From: Cryptomeria japonica
Taxonomy: Eukaryota > Streptophyta > Pinopsida > Cupressales > Cupressaceae
Direction of reading: 5' to 3'
Length of the DNA stretch: 64,000 bases
NCBI RefSeq assembly: GCF_030272615.1
Contig: NC_081406.1
Location: 475,126,900-475,190,899 of the forward strand
In this document: positions 35,115 to 48,328 of the stretch, in pieces
Layout: every line of letters begins with the position of its first letter
Numbering within the stretch: the stretch's first letter is position 1
Notes under the pieces: generated by a model
Databases searched by the model: none
Told to the model about the DNA's origin: nothing
What the model saw: only the letters and a program-made list of their open reading frames with translations
Translations under genes and position numbers: made by a program

Positions 35115-37308
35115 ATGGAAAATAAGAGGACTAGATCAAGGTTGTATGATCGTAAAAGGGATGATAAGATGAAAGGTCATACAAAATGTAGTCAACGACA
35201 ATCCGTTGTTGTTCAAGATCAACCTGATGATGTTCAAGAAACATCTACTCAGGTATGAGATTAATTTTTTTTCTGGTATGGAAAATTTGATGGAAATGGA
35301 TGAAGATAGTCTTTTCAATGAAATTCCATCTAAAGATATGATACCTGAAAGCACATTAAAATTGCATTGTAAGAATTTATCAGATGATTATTTTAAAAAT
35401 AAGTCTATTGTTGGAAGAGCACAATTATTTGCTAAGTTATTTAGGAAAAGGGAAATGAAACCTATTTTGGAGTTGTTGGGTGTTGGTAATAAGAAAAGTT
35501 CGAGTGATACATTAGTAAAAGAAACTATAATTTAAAATTTGGAAGAAGCATTGAATTGTATTGAGAACACAAGTCGAGGTGTTGATTTAAGTGTTGCACG
35601 TAGAGCATTGATGACGATGATTACTAGTAAGGAATTGACTCGTAAAAAACAAGTTAATGGAATTTCTCAATTAATGCATGTATCTAGAAGAATTGTTAAA
35701 AGATACATTAGGAAGAGAAATATGTTGGATGAAAACATCAAAAAGAATTGGGTAAATATCTATAGGGTTCCTAGAAAAGACAAAATTTCTGAAGATGTAA
35801 AGAGAAAGGTCATGGATTATTGGACCAACCAGTCTCATGTTTCTTCCAATAGAAGGGATACTATATAGATGATAGATGAAGATGGTAAAAACATTACACA
35901 TCCAAAATATTTCTTAGATACAACACAAAGTGAATTGTTTGAAGCATTCAAGAAAGAATTTTTAGATGTAAAGATTTGCCAAAGGATGTTTTAGAGATTT
36001 CGTCCTTGCTTTGTATGCATAAATAAGGTACATGAAAATTGTTGTTGTTGAAATCATGTTGAATTTCATCTACACTTGCAATCATATAAAAAGTTCATGG
36101 AAACAATTAATCCAAATCTAGTCATTCCTACAAGTACAACACAATTTGTGAAGTCTATTTTATGTGATAAATTAGAAGATTCCGATGAGTTCAAAATACA
36201 ATGTATAAAAGGTGAATGCAATGATTGTGGATTTTTGAGTAAGTTTGTGTTGCAATCTGAGAATTTTGATATTCATGCACTAGTTATATGGAAGAGATTT
36301 GAATATGAGACATACCAAAGTAAGTCAGGAACTGAATCCAAATAAATTATGTTGAAAGAGAGTGAATTGCCCTACATTCAATTTATAGATAGATTTCGTA
36401 ATATGATATATCCACATATCCAACATTATCATGGTGCAAGATGGCAAGCTAAATAGTTTTGTGATTCAAAGAATTGTTTTCCACCAAGTTGTATTCTCTC
36501 AATTGTAGATTTCTCTGAGAACTATACATTTAGTCCTCACATAGAAATTCAAAGTCAATATTATCATTCTGATCAAGTTGAAATATTTGTACAAGTTTGC
36601 TATAGACATGCACAATTTCATGTGGATGGTATAGAGAGTACTGAAAATGAATGCATTATCATCAAGGAGGTCCATTTCTATATCAATGATGATAAGTGTC
36701 ATGATAGGAGCTATGTAGCATATTGTTTTGGAATGTTTTTTGAAGATATTAAAGATCATGGGATAGAATGTACACAACATTGGATTTGGTCAGATGGATG
36801 TGTTGGTAAGTACATTAGATTTGAAATTGATTATTTAAGTTTTTTTTTTATATATATATGATTTGATTGTATATAATGGGTCAAAAGTTTAAATATATAT
36901 TTAATATATATGTTATTCATGTCAGGGCAATTTAAGTCTGCAAAAGCTTTTAACTGGTTATCCCTACAACATGCTTGACATAGCATAAAGTTTTTGTGGA
37001 ACTTCTTTGAGAGTGGACATGGAAAAGGAGAGCATGATGGAGCAGGAGCATGTGTGAAGCGTTCACTTTGCCAACATGAACTTGCAGATAAATTATCTTC
37101 ATAGATTAATTTAAATATATATATATATATACATGTGGGTTGTCCAATTTTCTAAAGAAAGAGCTTCTGTACAGGTAACACCATACGTAATTCTAATGAT
37201 ATTATTGAATGGTGCAAAAATCATTTTGCTAGTCGTGATACAACTTACAACGAGCGTTATTTTTGGGAAGTTAAAGGTATATATATTTTCTTAAACATTC
37301 TTGGTGTT

Positions 37309-38557
37309 TGATGAGTTGAGACATTGGCATATTTTTATCCTTAGAACTCTTGAGCTTTTGTCATAGTTTGATTTACATAATAGTAATAATGTATCGGAAG
37401 TTTACTATATGTATTTCAGATGTTAGCCTGAACCTATTAAAACATGTTTTGTCTTTGCCAGTTTATTCATGCATCCATGTTATTGATTCATCTTGCCATG
37501 TGGATTGTTTAGGGCAATATCATGTGTGAGATTAATAGATGTCATGATTAAATAAAATATGTATGTATGTTATTGTATGTTATTTCTTTTGAAGTGTAGG
37601 GAATAAATGATGCTACGGTAGAAGCTCGCCTATCATGCAAGTTGCAGGAAGATATTCAAGAAGATGACTGAAAGATTGAACAACAGAGATGTTGAAAAGC
37701 GTAAGGAACGACATAGGAGAAGCAATCACGCGATACTACTGATGTCTAACTCAAGCGGACATTGGTGTTGTAAATACCGCCACAGTATGTTATGATTGTG
37801 GTTCAGTTTAGATCCGCATTTTTTGTAGCTTAACTCCAACTATCTCCTTTCTCGTTTAGTTATCCGCCTCTTCTCTTCAGTGTGATCTGTGTTGTCTAAA
37901 TTAGATGTTTTCTTTTAAAACAAGCTCTTCATCTCTTCTCAGAGGTTAGATAGAAAAAGAGAGAAAGAAGAGCAGAGGATTTTTATAAGTGTTTTTGAGT
38001 TTCTTTTTATTTTGAATCATGTAATGACTTCCAAAGAACGATGAATAAAAATATGTTATTCTGAGCACTTAGAGTTGTTTTTGGGAAGCCTAGAATCACT
38101 CACCTAAGGGGGGCCACTTGGTGAGTGTTCCTGTGCATTTGTTAAGATTAGTTTTCTTTCCTTAGCTACAGTAGACATTCTTGCATTCATTATTCCTGCA
38201 GCCACTAGAAGAAGATCCACTAACTGTTCCTGCAACCAAACCAAAACAGAGTAATTTATGTTTATCAGCATTGAACTTAGCCAGTATTGCTTGAATGAAT
38301 TTATGTTAATGCAGAAGTTTTCCTGTAGCCTTTCAATAGTTTCTATTATTGCTTATCTTTTCCGCATAATGTTAGTTGTTGCAGTAATATAGAGTAGCTG
38401 TTGCAGGAACTTAGTGCAGACCCATTTCAAGTATTACGTCCTTGGGTTGACAATCAAATGAACACTAGCTATAGAAATAGTGACTTTACCAAGTGAATGT
38501 CCAAACTTTGGGTTGAGACTTCAACTAGAGTCATTATTCTTATTGTTGGGTTGAATA
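37309..38557 (+). repeat. 5' LTR of the Athila-like element
   Basis: About 1249 bases; differs from the 3' LTR by scattered substitutions, many C/T or G/A, and a few short indels such as an extra GCATATATAGT near 48040 in the 3' copy. Confidence 0.92.
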
Positions 38558-38560
38558 TTT

Positions 38561-38579
38561 TTGGCGTCGTTGTCAGGGA
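38561..38579 (+). other. Primer binding site, tRNA-Asp type
   Basis: TTGGCGTCGTTGTCAGGGA, three bases after the LTR end, matches TGGCGCCGTTGCCGGGGA (the tRNA-Asp primer site of Athila/Tat elements) with CpG-type C-to-T changes. Confidence 0.8.
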
Positions 38580-38899
38580 TGGTGTCAAACTAAGAACCTG
38601 TTATGGTTACTGTCTTTTCAGTTTTCAATTAATTGTTTTTCTGGCATACCTGATTGTTCGAAAAAAAAAAATCATGAATCTACATGCATAGGTGAAGAAG
38701 AGATGTTCTAGGTAGATTTCTGCCCAGTCATCCTAATCATGCATAAATTAATTCCCCATATATAAATCCTTTTGCTGAACTTTATCAAACCCCAGAGAAT
38801 TTGAACCATCCTGAATCTGAATTTCCAGAAGGCGGTGTTTAGTTCCTCTTTGGACCCCCAGAAGAAGAATTTCATATAGTAACTCCCCCCACAAGTCCA

Positions 38900-40010
38900 A
38901 TGCAAGGAAACCCACCTCTTGGTGGAAATAATCCACCACCACCTTTGGACCCAACGTTTGAGTTCCCCATATCTGATCAACATGATAATGCTAATCTCAA
39001 GAACATTCTAGCTTCTTCCCTCCCTAAATTCTATGGATTAGTGACAAAGGATCTAGAGAAATTTCTGTTTGACTTTGATGTTCTCTATAGGAGTTTTGAT
39101 TATACTACAGATGCCCATAGACTCAAAATACTTCTTCCCACTTTGAAGGAATCATCTTTAAGATGGTTTATGAGCTTGGGTAGTGGCACAATCAATACAT
39201 TGGATGAGATGAAATGATTGTTTCTTGCAAAGTATAAAGATTATTGTAGAGGCATTGATCATCATGGGGGTGATATCTTTAGAATGACACAGACAAAATA
39301 TGAGAGTCTTGAAGATTATCTAGAAAGGTTTCTATTTAGTGTCAAAAAGTCCAAGCATAGTACTCTAAATGAAGATTCCCTCAAGTTGATATTTTTGAGG
39401 GGAATCAATGATGAATGCACTGACTCTTTGGTCTTATGGGAGGAGGTGACATTACACAGTCTACATGAAATGAAATAGGAAAAATTTGTAAGAAGTATTC
39501 CAGATCTGCTTCTAAAAAAATAGGCATTTCCAACCAGGAGTGCCTTCATCAACATCTAGTACTGTAGTTTCTAGAATGGAACTTAGCCATTTGTTAAAGG
39601 ACTTTAAGGAGGACATCATAAACAATATGGCTACTCAATTGGATACACTCCCAACTAAGAAGAAGCATGAAGAAGCTAATGCATTTCTTGCAGAATTTTG
39701 CCCTCATTGTAGACAGCGGAAAAAGGACTGCAAATGTAAAATGGTTGCAAATCTTGAGGTTCCTGACTTCAATCCAATACAAGGTGAGGATGAGAAAGTT
39801 TTCTATGTTCTCAAGGCCAAGGGCAGTATTTTGCTAATCAAATGCCATAGTGGCAGCAGACACAAGGAAATTGGTATCCACCTCATGGCCAAGGGAGCCA
39901 GTTTCAAGGGAATTGGCAACCTACTCCTCAATGGAGGGGGAGTTAGTCATGGACTACCCAATCTTCTGGTTATCAACAACCTATTGAGCAACCAAAATAG
40001 CCTACAATAA
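38900..40010 (+). pseudogene. Athila-like element gag
   Basis: ATG at 38900 opens MQGNPPLGGNNPPPPLDPTF. The capsid-like part has LPKFYGLVTKDLEKFLFDF near 39025, HRLKILLPTLKESSLRWF near 39118 and YESLEDYLERFLFSVKKSK near 39300, with stops at 39215 and 39476. A frameshift falls around 39520-39540. Next comes MELSHLLKDFKEDIINNM and a short Cys/His cluster FCPHCRQRKKDCKCK near 39695. Upstream, 38580-38899 holds no clear frame. This would be the particle protein; it is inactive here. Confidence 0.78.
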
Positions 40011-40246
40011 TGCCTCCCCCTACAACCATTGTTGTCCCACCTAAACCATCACAGTTTCCCACTCAGCCAATGCCAAATCCTACTATTAAATCTTAGCAAC
40101 AACAACAAGCTTATTCAGCTGACCCTAATCAATACCCAACCTATTCTCTATCTATAAGTGATATTCACCTCCGATCCAGGACAACTTTGCCTAATCCATC
40201 TCCTGTAGCTATCACTGAGGTACAAGAAGAATAAGAAATCTCTAAT

Positions 40247-43200
40247 TTGACAGCCCCAATATCTCAGAAGCAGAGATTACCACCATTTCCCCATAGATTG
40301 CAAGAAAAGGAAGTTCTTATAGAACAGGAGCAAGGTTTTGATATCGCAGATCAACTGGAACATGTCTATGTTAAAATTCCATTGTTGCAAGCAATAAAAG
40401 ATGTTCCTATATACAGTAAGGCACTTAGAGAGGCATGTCTAAAAAAACCCGGCAGGAAGAAGAAGGATCCACAAACAGTGCATGTGATGGGTCAACTGGC
40501 AGATATTATGTTAGGAAAGGTTTCAATTCCTAAATATTCTGATCCTGGTAGTCTTTTTGTGAGTATAGTCATTAATGGCAGATAGATAAGGAATGTTTTA
40601 GTTGATTTAGGGGCAACCATTAATGCGATGATAAGAGAAGTAATGCAGCAGCTTGAAATCAATATTCTGAGGCCTACACCCATAGTTCTACAGCTTGCCG
40701 ATAGCTCTACAGTGCAACCTGATGGTATGATTGAAGATGTGGTTATTATTTTGGATTCCTGGTAATACCCTACAGACTTTATGATTTTGTCTCCAAAGGC
40801 AACACTGGGAGGATATCCAGTGATTTTGGGAAGACCTTGGCTTGCCACGGCTGATGCATATATTGGATGTAGATTAGGGGATATGACTATTTCAGATGGG
40901 AACTCTACAAAGACATTAGCTTTGTATTCTCCTACACAGCCCCAATTTGATCAACAACAAGTCATCTAGCCTACTCTGGGAGAAGAATCTGAGGGAGTTG
41001 ACTCTATAAATCACCTTATGATGATTGATTGAGGGCCATTCATGCAATTACATGATGAAGACTCCATTCTTTATAAAATTCTGACAAATGAGTTGACACG
41101 AGAACAACAATTGCAGGAGTTGGTACCAAATATTGCAGATTTAGACTTTCTTGTAGCCACTGATATATTGCATACTCTGTTACCGTAGGAAGTTTGTACT
41201 TCTCATTTTTCTGATATATCCCAGATTGATTTTACTATCAAAATAGAATTTGATTTGAATAAATATTTGAATACCAATAGTGATCTTTTAGATACTCAAA
41301 AGGTAGCACTCATGGAATTGCTTAAATGTCATAAACATGCCTTTGCATGGGATTACAAGGAAATGCATGGAATAGATCCAACAGTTTGCACCCACTATAT
41401 CTATATAAAAGAAGAATGTTTCCCACTCAGACAACCACAAAGAAGAATCAATTTTGCATTAAAAGAAATAGTTAAAAAGGAATTGCTGAAGTTGTTAAAG
41501 GCTGGGTTTATCTATGCTATCTCTGATAGCCAATGGGTATCACCTTTGGTAATAGTTCCTAAGAAAGGAGGAAAATGGAGGGTATGTGTTGATTATAGAG
41601 CTTTGAACTTAGCAACAAGAAAAGATCATTTTCCATTGCCATTTGTGGATCAGGTATTAGACTCTTTGGCTGGGAAGAGATACTTTTCATTTCTTGATGG
41701 ATTCAGTGGTTACAATCAAATTCAGATAGCCCCAAAGGATCAATAAAAGACAACATTTACTTGTCCTTGGGGCACATATGCATATTATGTTCTTCCTTTT
41801 GGATTGTGTAATGTTCCAACCACTTTTCAAAGAGCAGTGATCAGTATATTTTTCAGATATTTCTCAAGACATCATGGAAATTTATATGGATGACTTTACA
41901 ACTTATGGTTCTAAATTTGAAGAAGCATTGTGGAACCTAAAATTTTTTTTGCAATGGTGTGAAGACTATAGTTTGTCATTAAATAATGATAAGTGTTTCA
42001 TAATTATGCAGGAAGGAATAGTCCTTGGTCATCATATCTTTATAAAAGGAATACAGGTTGACCCAACAAAGATTGAAGTCATTCAGAATATTAATGTACA
42101 GGTGAAGAAAAAAGATGTAAGAAGTTTCCTTGGTCATACTGGATACTATAGAAGGTTTATCAAAGATTTCAGCAAAATTGCAAGTCCCTTATATTCTCAA
42201 CTTACCAAGGATATGGAATTTAAATGGACTTCTTCATGCAATGAAGCTTTCTTGAAGATTAAGCACACTTTGACCCAAGCACCAGTTCTTAAAGGTCTGA
42301 ATTGGTCTTTACCATTTCAAATTCATGCAGATGCATTTGATTATGCAATAGGAGAAATCTTAGGACAAAAGACTGATAGCTTGGAAAGTGCAATATATTA
42401 TATCAGCAAGAACTTGCAGGGGTCTAAGTTAAATTACACAGTCACTGAAAAGAAAATGTTAGCAGTTATATATGCACTCAACAAATTCAAGCACTATATC
42501 ACAGGGTAACCCATATTTGTGCATACTAATCATACTGCAATCAAATATCTTATGAATAAGTCTTCAATTACTGGTAGATTAGCTCGCTGGTTATTGTTGA
42601 TGCAGGAATTTGATATCACAGTTGTTGATAAACCAGGGAAGTCCAATGTGGTTGCAGATTATCTTTCAAAACTTTAGTTACAGGAAGATCCTATAGCCAT
42701 AGATGATGCTTTTCTGGATGAACATCTATTCCTTATACAAGCCCACACTCCTTGGTATGCTAATATTGTCAACTATTTAGTTGCTGCTAAAATGCCACTT
42801 CATTTCTCTCCTAAGGAAAGAAGGTTGTTAGTAGAGAAAATCTTTAACTTCCCATGGATTACTGATTTTTTATTTTATATTGGACCTGACCAAGTCATGA
42901 GAAGACATGTAAGAGAAGATGAAACATATGATATCCTACATGCATGTCATGATGAGTCATGTGGAGGACATTTTGCTGCTAAAAGAACAACACTTAAAAT
43001 ACTGAATACATGATACTATTGGCCCACATTATATAAGGATGCAATACAGTATACAATAAAATGTGACAGATGCTAGTGCATGGGGAGACCTACTAAATCT
43101 GATGAGATGCCATTGTATCCACAAATATTGGTTGCACCGTTTGATAAATGGGGATTAGATTTTGTTGTCCCAATTGATCCACCTTCTAATGACAAATCCT

Positions 43201-44135
43201 ACATTTTAGAATGTATAAATTATGTAACCAAATGGGTGGAGGCTCATGCAAGAGATAATAAGGTGGCTGAGTTTGTTTATGAGGAGATATGTACAAGATA
43301 TGGAGTACCAAGAGAAATTGTATCAGACCAAGGCCCACAATTTACTTCAACATTGATTGCAACCTTGGTCAATGAATACAATATAAGGCACAAAAAATCT
43401 ACCCCATATCATCCACAAGCTAATGGATAAGTAGAGGTTAAAAATAGGGAGATTGAGGCTATTCTCACCAAGACAGTAGCTGTTCATAAAAAATACTGGT
43501 CCCATAGGCTTTCAGAAGCAATTTGGGAATACAGAACAACTTGGAAGACACCAATTGATTTTACACCTTTTGAGATGGTGTATGGAAAAGCAACAATGAT
43601 GCCTATTGAGTTTGAGCATAAAACTCTAAGGACAACTTTGCAATTAAATATGACTCTTTCTGAAGCATAAAAGGAATGTATTCAACAATTGAATGCTTTG
43701 GATGAATGGAGAAAAATGGTTGTCCAATAGATAGAACTGATACAAAATCAGAGAGCAAAGTGGCATGATAAATATATCAAAGAGAAAAAGTTCAAAGTAG
43801 GTGACTGGGCAATATTGTATGACTCCAAATATAAAGATACTATGGGAAAGTTGCAAACCAGATGGTTAGGCCCATATGAGATAGACGAAGTTTTCAACAA
43901 TGGAGTTGTTCGTTTGACCACAACTGACCCAGTTTGGTTTAAGCTTTTGGTGAATGGTCGCCGATTGCATCTTTATCATAAGACGGCTAGCAAAGAGGAG
44001 TTCTTGCAACAATTTGCTCAAAAGGATCAAACCAAAGTTCCTGCAGCCACTGATCAAGCTCCTTCAGCAATTGAGCAAAGTAATGGAGGTAAGGTTCATG
44101 CAGCCATTGTAGTGAACATGCTTGCCACTTCATAA
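40247..44135 (+). pseudogene. Athila-like element pol: protease, RT, RNase H, integrase
   Basis: Protease region 40480-40970: LVDLGATINAM near 40600 has Leu where the catalytic DSGA or DTGA Ser/Thr should be, followed by GGYPVILGRPWLATADAYIG (40790). RT from 41255: VSPLVIVPKKGGKWRVCVDY, the FLDGFSGYNQIQIAPKDQ block, a stop, PFGLCNVP, a frameshift near 41860, then the active site EIYMDDFTTYG (41874). RNase H: FQIHADAFDYAIGEILG (42318), TEKKMLAVIYALNKF. Integrase: HACHDESCGGHF (42940), CDRC (43064), first Asp in WGLDFVVP (43150), second in VSDQGPQFT (43320), Glu in the VEVKNREIE stretch after a stop (43432). The end, FKVGDWAILYDSKYKDTMGK near 43795, is the usual Gypsy C-terminal tail; the frame closes at 44135. 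Dead by stops and two frameshifts. Confidence 0.88.
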
Positions 44136-44638
44136 TTCTCCTCACATCATTTCACAAAAATATTTCCATGTCTTATGGAAATATTATTCTCCATAAATAA
44201 AATTTCCATCCACGTCATCCCATCTCATTTTCTTATATGTCATTTCATTCCATTTCGCCTTTCTTTTCATATGACTGCAGGTATGTACATATTTTATTTT
44301 ATTTTAATTATGCATTTATGATTTCATTATGATTGTTGCCTTTCCTAAATCTGCGTACACTTCCCTAAATCCTTTCAGCCTGTGTGGACACGTGCCAAAG
44401 TAAGTTGGGGGGGAGTTTTATGGTTCGATTTCCAAAATTAGTAATTACTCATCCTTTTCAATACCTTGATTTGATTGCTTGCCATCATTTCTTTAACAAG
44501 ATATTCTTTGGCATAAGAAAGTAATAAACTCTGCCGCCAAATTTGGAGATAGGTAAGGAAGTTTCAGTTTTCAGTCTGTAGAATATTTTGGTTCTTCGTT
44601 TCTCAACTACAGAGTTTGCTACATTAACAGAGTAACAA
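44136..44638. other. Spacer between pol and the extra frame, Athila-like element
   Basis: T-rich, no frame. It has two candidate acceptor sites (GACTGCAG at 44274, TTTCAG at 44375 and 44565) and a G run AAGTTGGGGGGGAG at 44401-44414. A spliced subgenomic RNA for the downstream frame is possible, as proposed for other Athila elements; here it is inference. Confidence 0.4.
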
Positions 44639-46915
44639 ATGAGTGGAGATCCAATCCACCATGAACCAACAATCCATGATGCGTTGCTACAGGATGCTCT
44701 TTGTGAGCATTATTTCAAGTAGCATGGTTGGATTGTTGACTTTCTGAAAATAAGAGATTATAATGAAGAAATTTCCGCAGAGCTTATGCATTCATTCAAC
44801 GAAGGAGAGGCTATTGTTAAAGGATTAAGAGTCATTTCTATGAAGCAGCGGATAGCTGAAGTTACTGGGTTGCTGCAGGAAGGAGAATGGTTTCCAGAAT
44901 CAAAAGATGCTAGAAGCACTAGAGCAGAGTTTACACTTCCCACGAATGGACCTCTAACAGTGGACAAGAAAGGAACCAGGAGGGTTTCCCTAGAAACAGT
45001 GTGGCCCCAGGTGGCTTTATATGTAATGAAATACATTACTTGCGAAGGGAGGTATTCAAATTTACATTCACCCCATTTCAAATTGCTTAGTCATTTACAG
45101 CATGGCTAGAGAGTGAATGTCTGTAATTTTCTATACCACCTCATTTCCATAAGTGCCAAAGAAACATGGAAGAATGGAAATCATTCTATCAGCCATCATG
45201 GTTTGATTAAATTGCTTGTAGAACATTCTCTTAGAGATGTTTCACAAATGGAATGGGGGATATTTGAAGACATATTGCAGTTTAGGGTTGAAGATGTTCC
45301 TGTTGCAGATGAGCCAATATTTGAAAAAGAAAATATTGAAGAACCCTCTTCTCCTATATTTTTTGCTCCTATAGTTTTTGCAGAGAATGAATTGCTCATC
45401 ACTAAAGGAGTTGTGGCTATTATGGAGGAAGAGATGGTTGAGACAAAAGTGGAGCAGCCCTCCACTTCTTTTGAAAGAGAATCACCATCTTCTAAAAGAA
45501 AAGGGAAGGAATTGGAAATAATTGATGCAGATGAAGAACCTATGGTTTAGCCACAGGCAACTCAAGTTTCTCCTACAGCCAAGAGGCATAGGTCTAAAAG
45601 AAATACTCCTCCAGTAAGGCCATAGGTAGAAACCATTCCTACAGCCACTCCAAAGGCTTATGTGAGAAGGACTCGAAGTAAAACCTAGAAGGTCCGTCTA
45701 GCAGGTGATCCGACAGAGGTTATTTTAGTGGAAACATCAGAAGAAGGAAGCCCTACAGATGTTGAAACTCAAAAGGAAGATGATGTTGATAGACTCTCAA
45801 ATATTGCATATGTGGCAGAGCAGCTTGAGGAACATGTTGAAGAGATTCCACGGCCTAAGGTAACAGCTATTAGACCTCCATCATCACTAAGCAATTTATC
45901 TATTGCGTTAACATTTTATAGACAATGGGAAATAGAGAGGGATAGATTGTAGGGGATTATTGACAAACAACAAAGAGAAATTGAAAAGAGGGATAACAAA
46001 ATTGAATAATTAGAGGCTAAAGTTGATACAATCACTAGTATGGTCCCTGAATTGATGCAATGTAGGGCACTGCCAAGGGTTTATGCTCTACATTTAAGGG
46101 AGCGGCATTTAAATTTCAAATTGAACCGCATTGTCAGGGACCTTAGCCCCTCTTTAGAAACCCCTGAGAAATTTTATGATGCTTACCAAACTTCCCCAGC
46201 AACTGTGAAAAAATTGTTATGTGAACTTTATTTACATAACTATGTTGTAGCTTTAGATAGTGAGTGAAATCCTTTGTTATATATTGGTGATATCCATATA
46301 AAATCTTTAACTGTATGGATTCAAAATGAGATCAGCATGGGGGCACAAGCCAGAGCACACAAGGATTTAGAATTTGATTGTCCTTTGCCATTGAGGAAGG
46401 AAGCAAAAGAGCCAAGAGTTCTTTATTATGAATGGCAGAAGTTATTGGTAAGGCAAGATGTTAGGAATCTAGTGTTGCCGATGAGGGAAGAAATATACCA
46501 AGCATATGAGCATTTAGTTCAAACTAAAAGTACAGCTGCAATTTATGGCTTAACTTAGTGCTAGAATGACTTGCTAGAAGAATTGAAGTAGGGAGAACCT
46601 CATTCACTACCAAATTTCCATGCAGCTATGCAAAGAGCCCCTAAATATATACAATTGGGCAGAGAGAAAACCAATAACTGGGTACCTTTGATCTTTCAGC
46701 CTCCTATTCTTATGTGGTCACTATTGGGATGTAAGACTACATATAAGCCCTATGAAGCAGTTACAGAAGAAGCCAGATGGTCCAGGTTGGAAAAGATGAA
46801 AGGATTTTACTGGAATTTAGCTTCAGGAGGAACATGTCAAGGAAACATTGGTGACCTAAGAGTTAGTGAAAGAATCATAATTTTTCCTCTTGCTAGAGGA
46901 TCAGCAAGATCTTAA
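44639..46915 (+). pseudogene. 759-codon extra reading frame downstream of integrase
   Basis: ATG at 44639 (MSGDPIHHEPTIHDALLQDA) opens a frame that reaches a TAA at 46913 with no frameshift. It is interrupted only by about a dozen TAG, TAA and TGA codons (for example near 44721, 45107, 45548, 45624, 45688, 45950, 46007, 46265, 46556). The N-terminal third is globular (IAEVTGLLQEGEWFPESKDA). The middle is acidic and low-complexity with basic patches (SSKRKGKELEIIDADEEP, AKRHRSKRN) that look like nuclear localisation signals, then a short coil (QWEIERDRL, QQREIEKRDNKIE). The end is globular (VLYYEWQKLLVRQDVRNLVL, FHAAMQRAPKYIQL). No signal peptide or clear membrane span is seen, so an envelope role has no support. 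It corresponds in place to the extra ORF of Athila/Tat elements; function unknown. Confidence 0.75.
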
Positions 46916-46927
46916 AGCTGGGGGGCA
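46916..46927 (+). other. Polypurine tract of the Athila-like element
   Basis: AAGCTGGGGGGC-type purine run directly before the 3' LTR start TGATGAG at 46928; it primes second-strand synthesis in this class. Confidence 0.7.
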
Positions 46928-48188
46928 TGATGAGTTGAGACATTGGCATATTTTTATCCTTAGAACTCTTGAGCTTTTGTCATATTTTGATTTACATAAT
47001 AGCAATGATGTATCTAAAGTTTACTATATGTATTTCAGATGTTAGCCTGAACCTATTAAAACATGTTTTGTCTTTGCCAGTTTATTCCTGCGGCCATGTT
47101 ATTCATTCTTATTGCCATGTGGATTGTTTAAGGCAATATCATGTGTGAGATTAATAGATGTCCTGATTAAATAAAATATGTATGTATGTTCTTGTATGTT
47201 ATTTATTTTGAAGTGCAGGGAATAAATGATGTTGTGGTGGAAGCTTGCCTATCACGCCAGTTGCAGGAAGAGATATTCAAGAAGATGACTAAAAGATCGA
47301 ACAACATAGATGCTAAAAAGCATAAGGAATGACATACGAGAAGCAATCACGCGATACTATTGATGTCTAACTCAAGTGGACATTGGTGTTGTAAATACCA
47401 CCACAGTATATTATGATTGTGGTTCGGTTTAGATCCACATTTTTTGTAGCTTAACTCCAGCTATCTCCTTTCTCGTTTAGTTATCTGCCTCTTCTCTTCG
47501 GCGTGATCTGCGTTGTCTAAATTAGATGTTTTCTATTAAAATAAGCTCTTCATCTCTTCTCAGAGGTTAGATAGAAAAAGAGAGAAAGTAGAGCAGAGGA
47601 TTTTTACAAGTGTTTTTGAGTTTCTTTTTATGTTGAATCATGTAATGATTTCCAAAGAATGATGAACAAAAATATGTTATTCTAAGAACTTAGAGTTGTT
47701 TTTGGGAAGCCTGGAATCGCTCACCCAAGGGGTCCCACTTGGTGAGTGTTCCTATGCATTTGTTAAGATTAGTTTTCTTTCCTTAGCTATAGTAGGCATT
47801 CTTGTATTGATTGTTCCTACAACCACTAGAAGCAGATCCACTAATTGTTCCTGCAACCAAACCAAAACAGATTAATTTATGTTTATCAGCATTGAACTTA
47901 GCCAGTATTGCTTGAATGAATTTATGTTAATGCAGAATTTTTCCTGTAGCCTTTTAATAGTTCAATTCTTGCTTATCTTTTCCGCATAATGTTAGTTGTT
48001 GCAATAATGTAGAGTAGTTGTTGTAGGAACTTAGTGCATATATAGTGCATACCCATTTCAAGTATTGCGTCCCTAGGTTGACAATCAAATGAACACTAGC
48101 TATAGAAATAGTGACTTTACCAAGTGAATGTCCAAACTTCGGGTCGAGACTTCAACTAGAGTTATTATTCTTATTGTTGGGTTGAACA
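46928..48188 (+). repeat. 3' LTR of the Athila-like element
   Basis: About 1261 bases, same ends as the 5' LTR and followed at once by the TSD GTGTT. Confidence 0.92.
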
Positions 48189-48213
48189 GTGTTCTTGAAT
48201 TATTTTTAAAATT

Positions 48214-48328
<115 letters not shown>

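Larger units (their letters stand above)
37309..48188 (+). mobile_element. Complete Athila/Tat-like Gypsy retrotransposon
   Basis: LTRs at 37309-38557 and 46928-48188 start TGATGAGTTGAG and end TTGAAYA, with perfect TSD GTGTT at 37304-37308 and 48189-48193. The PBS matches the tRNA-Asp type used by Athila/Tat lineages, and a G-rich polypurine tract precedes the 3' LTR. Gag, protease, RT, RNase H and integrase are followed by a third, 759-codon reading frame before the 3' LTR, a layout typical of Athila/Tat elements. At 10.9 kb it lies in intron 3 of the transposase-like gene, in the same direction. Confidence 0.92.

Noticed and set aside
44639-46915. Envelope gene in the Athila-like element
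   Set aside because: No signal peptide, transmembrane anchor or cleavage site is visible; only its position fits, so I call it an extra frame of unknown function.
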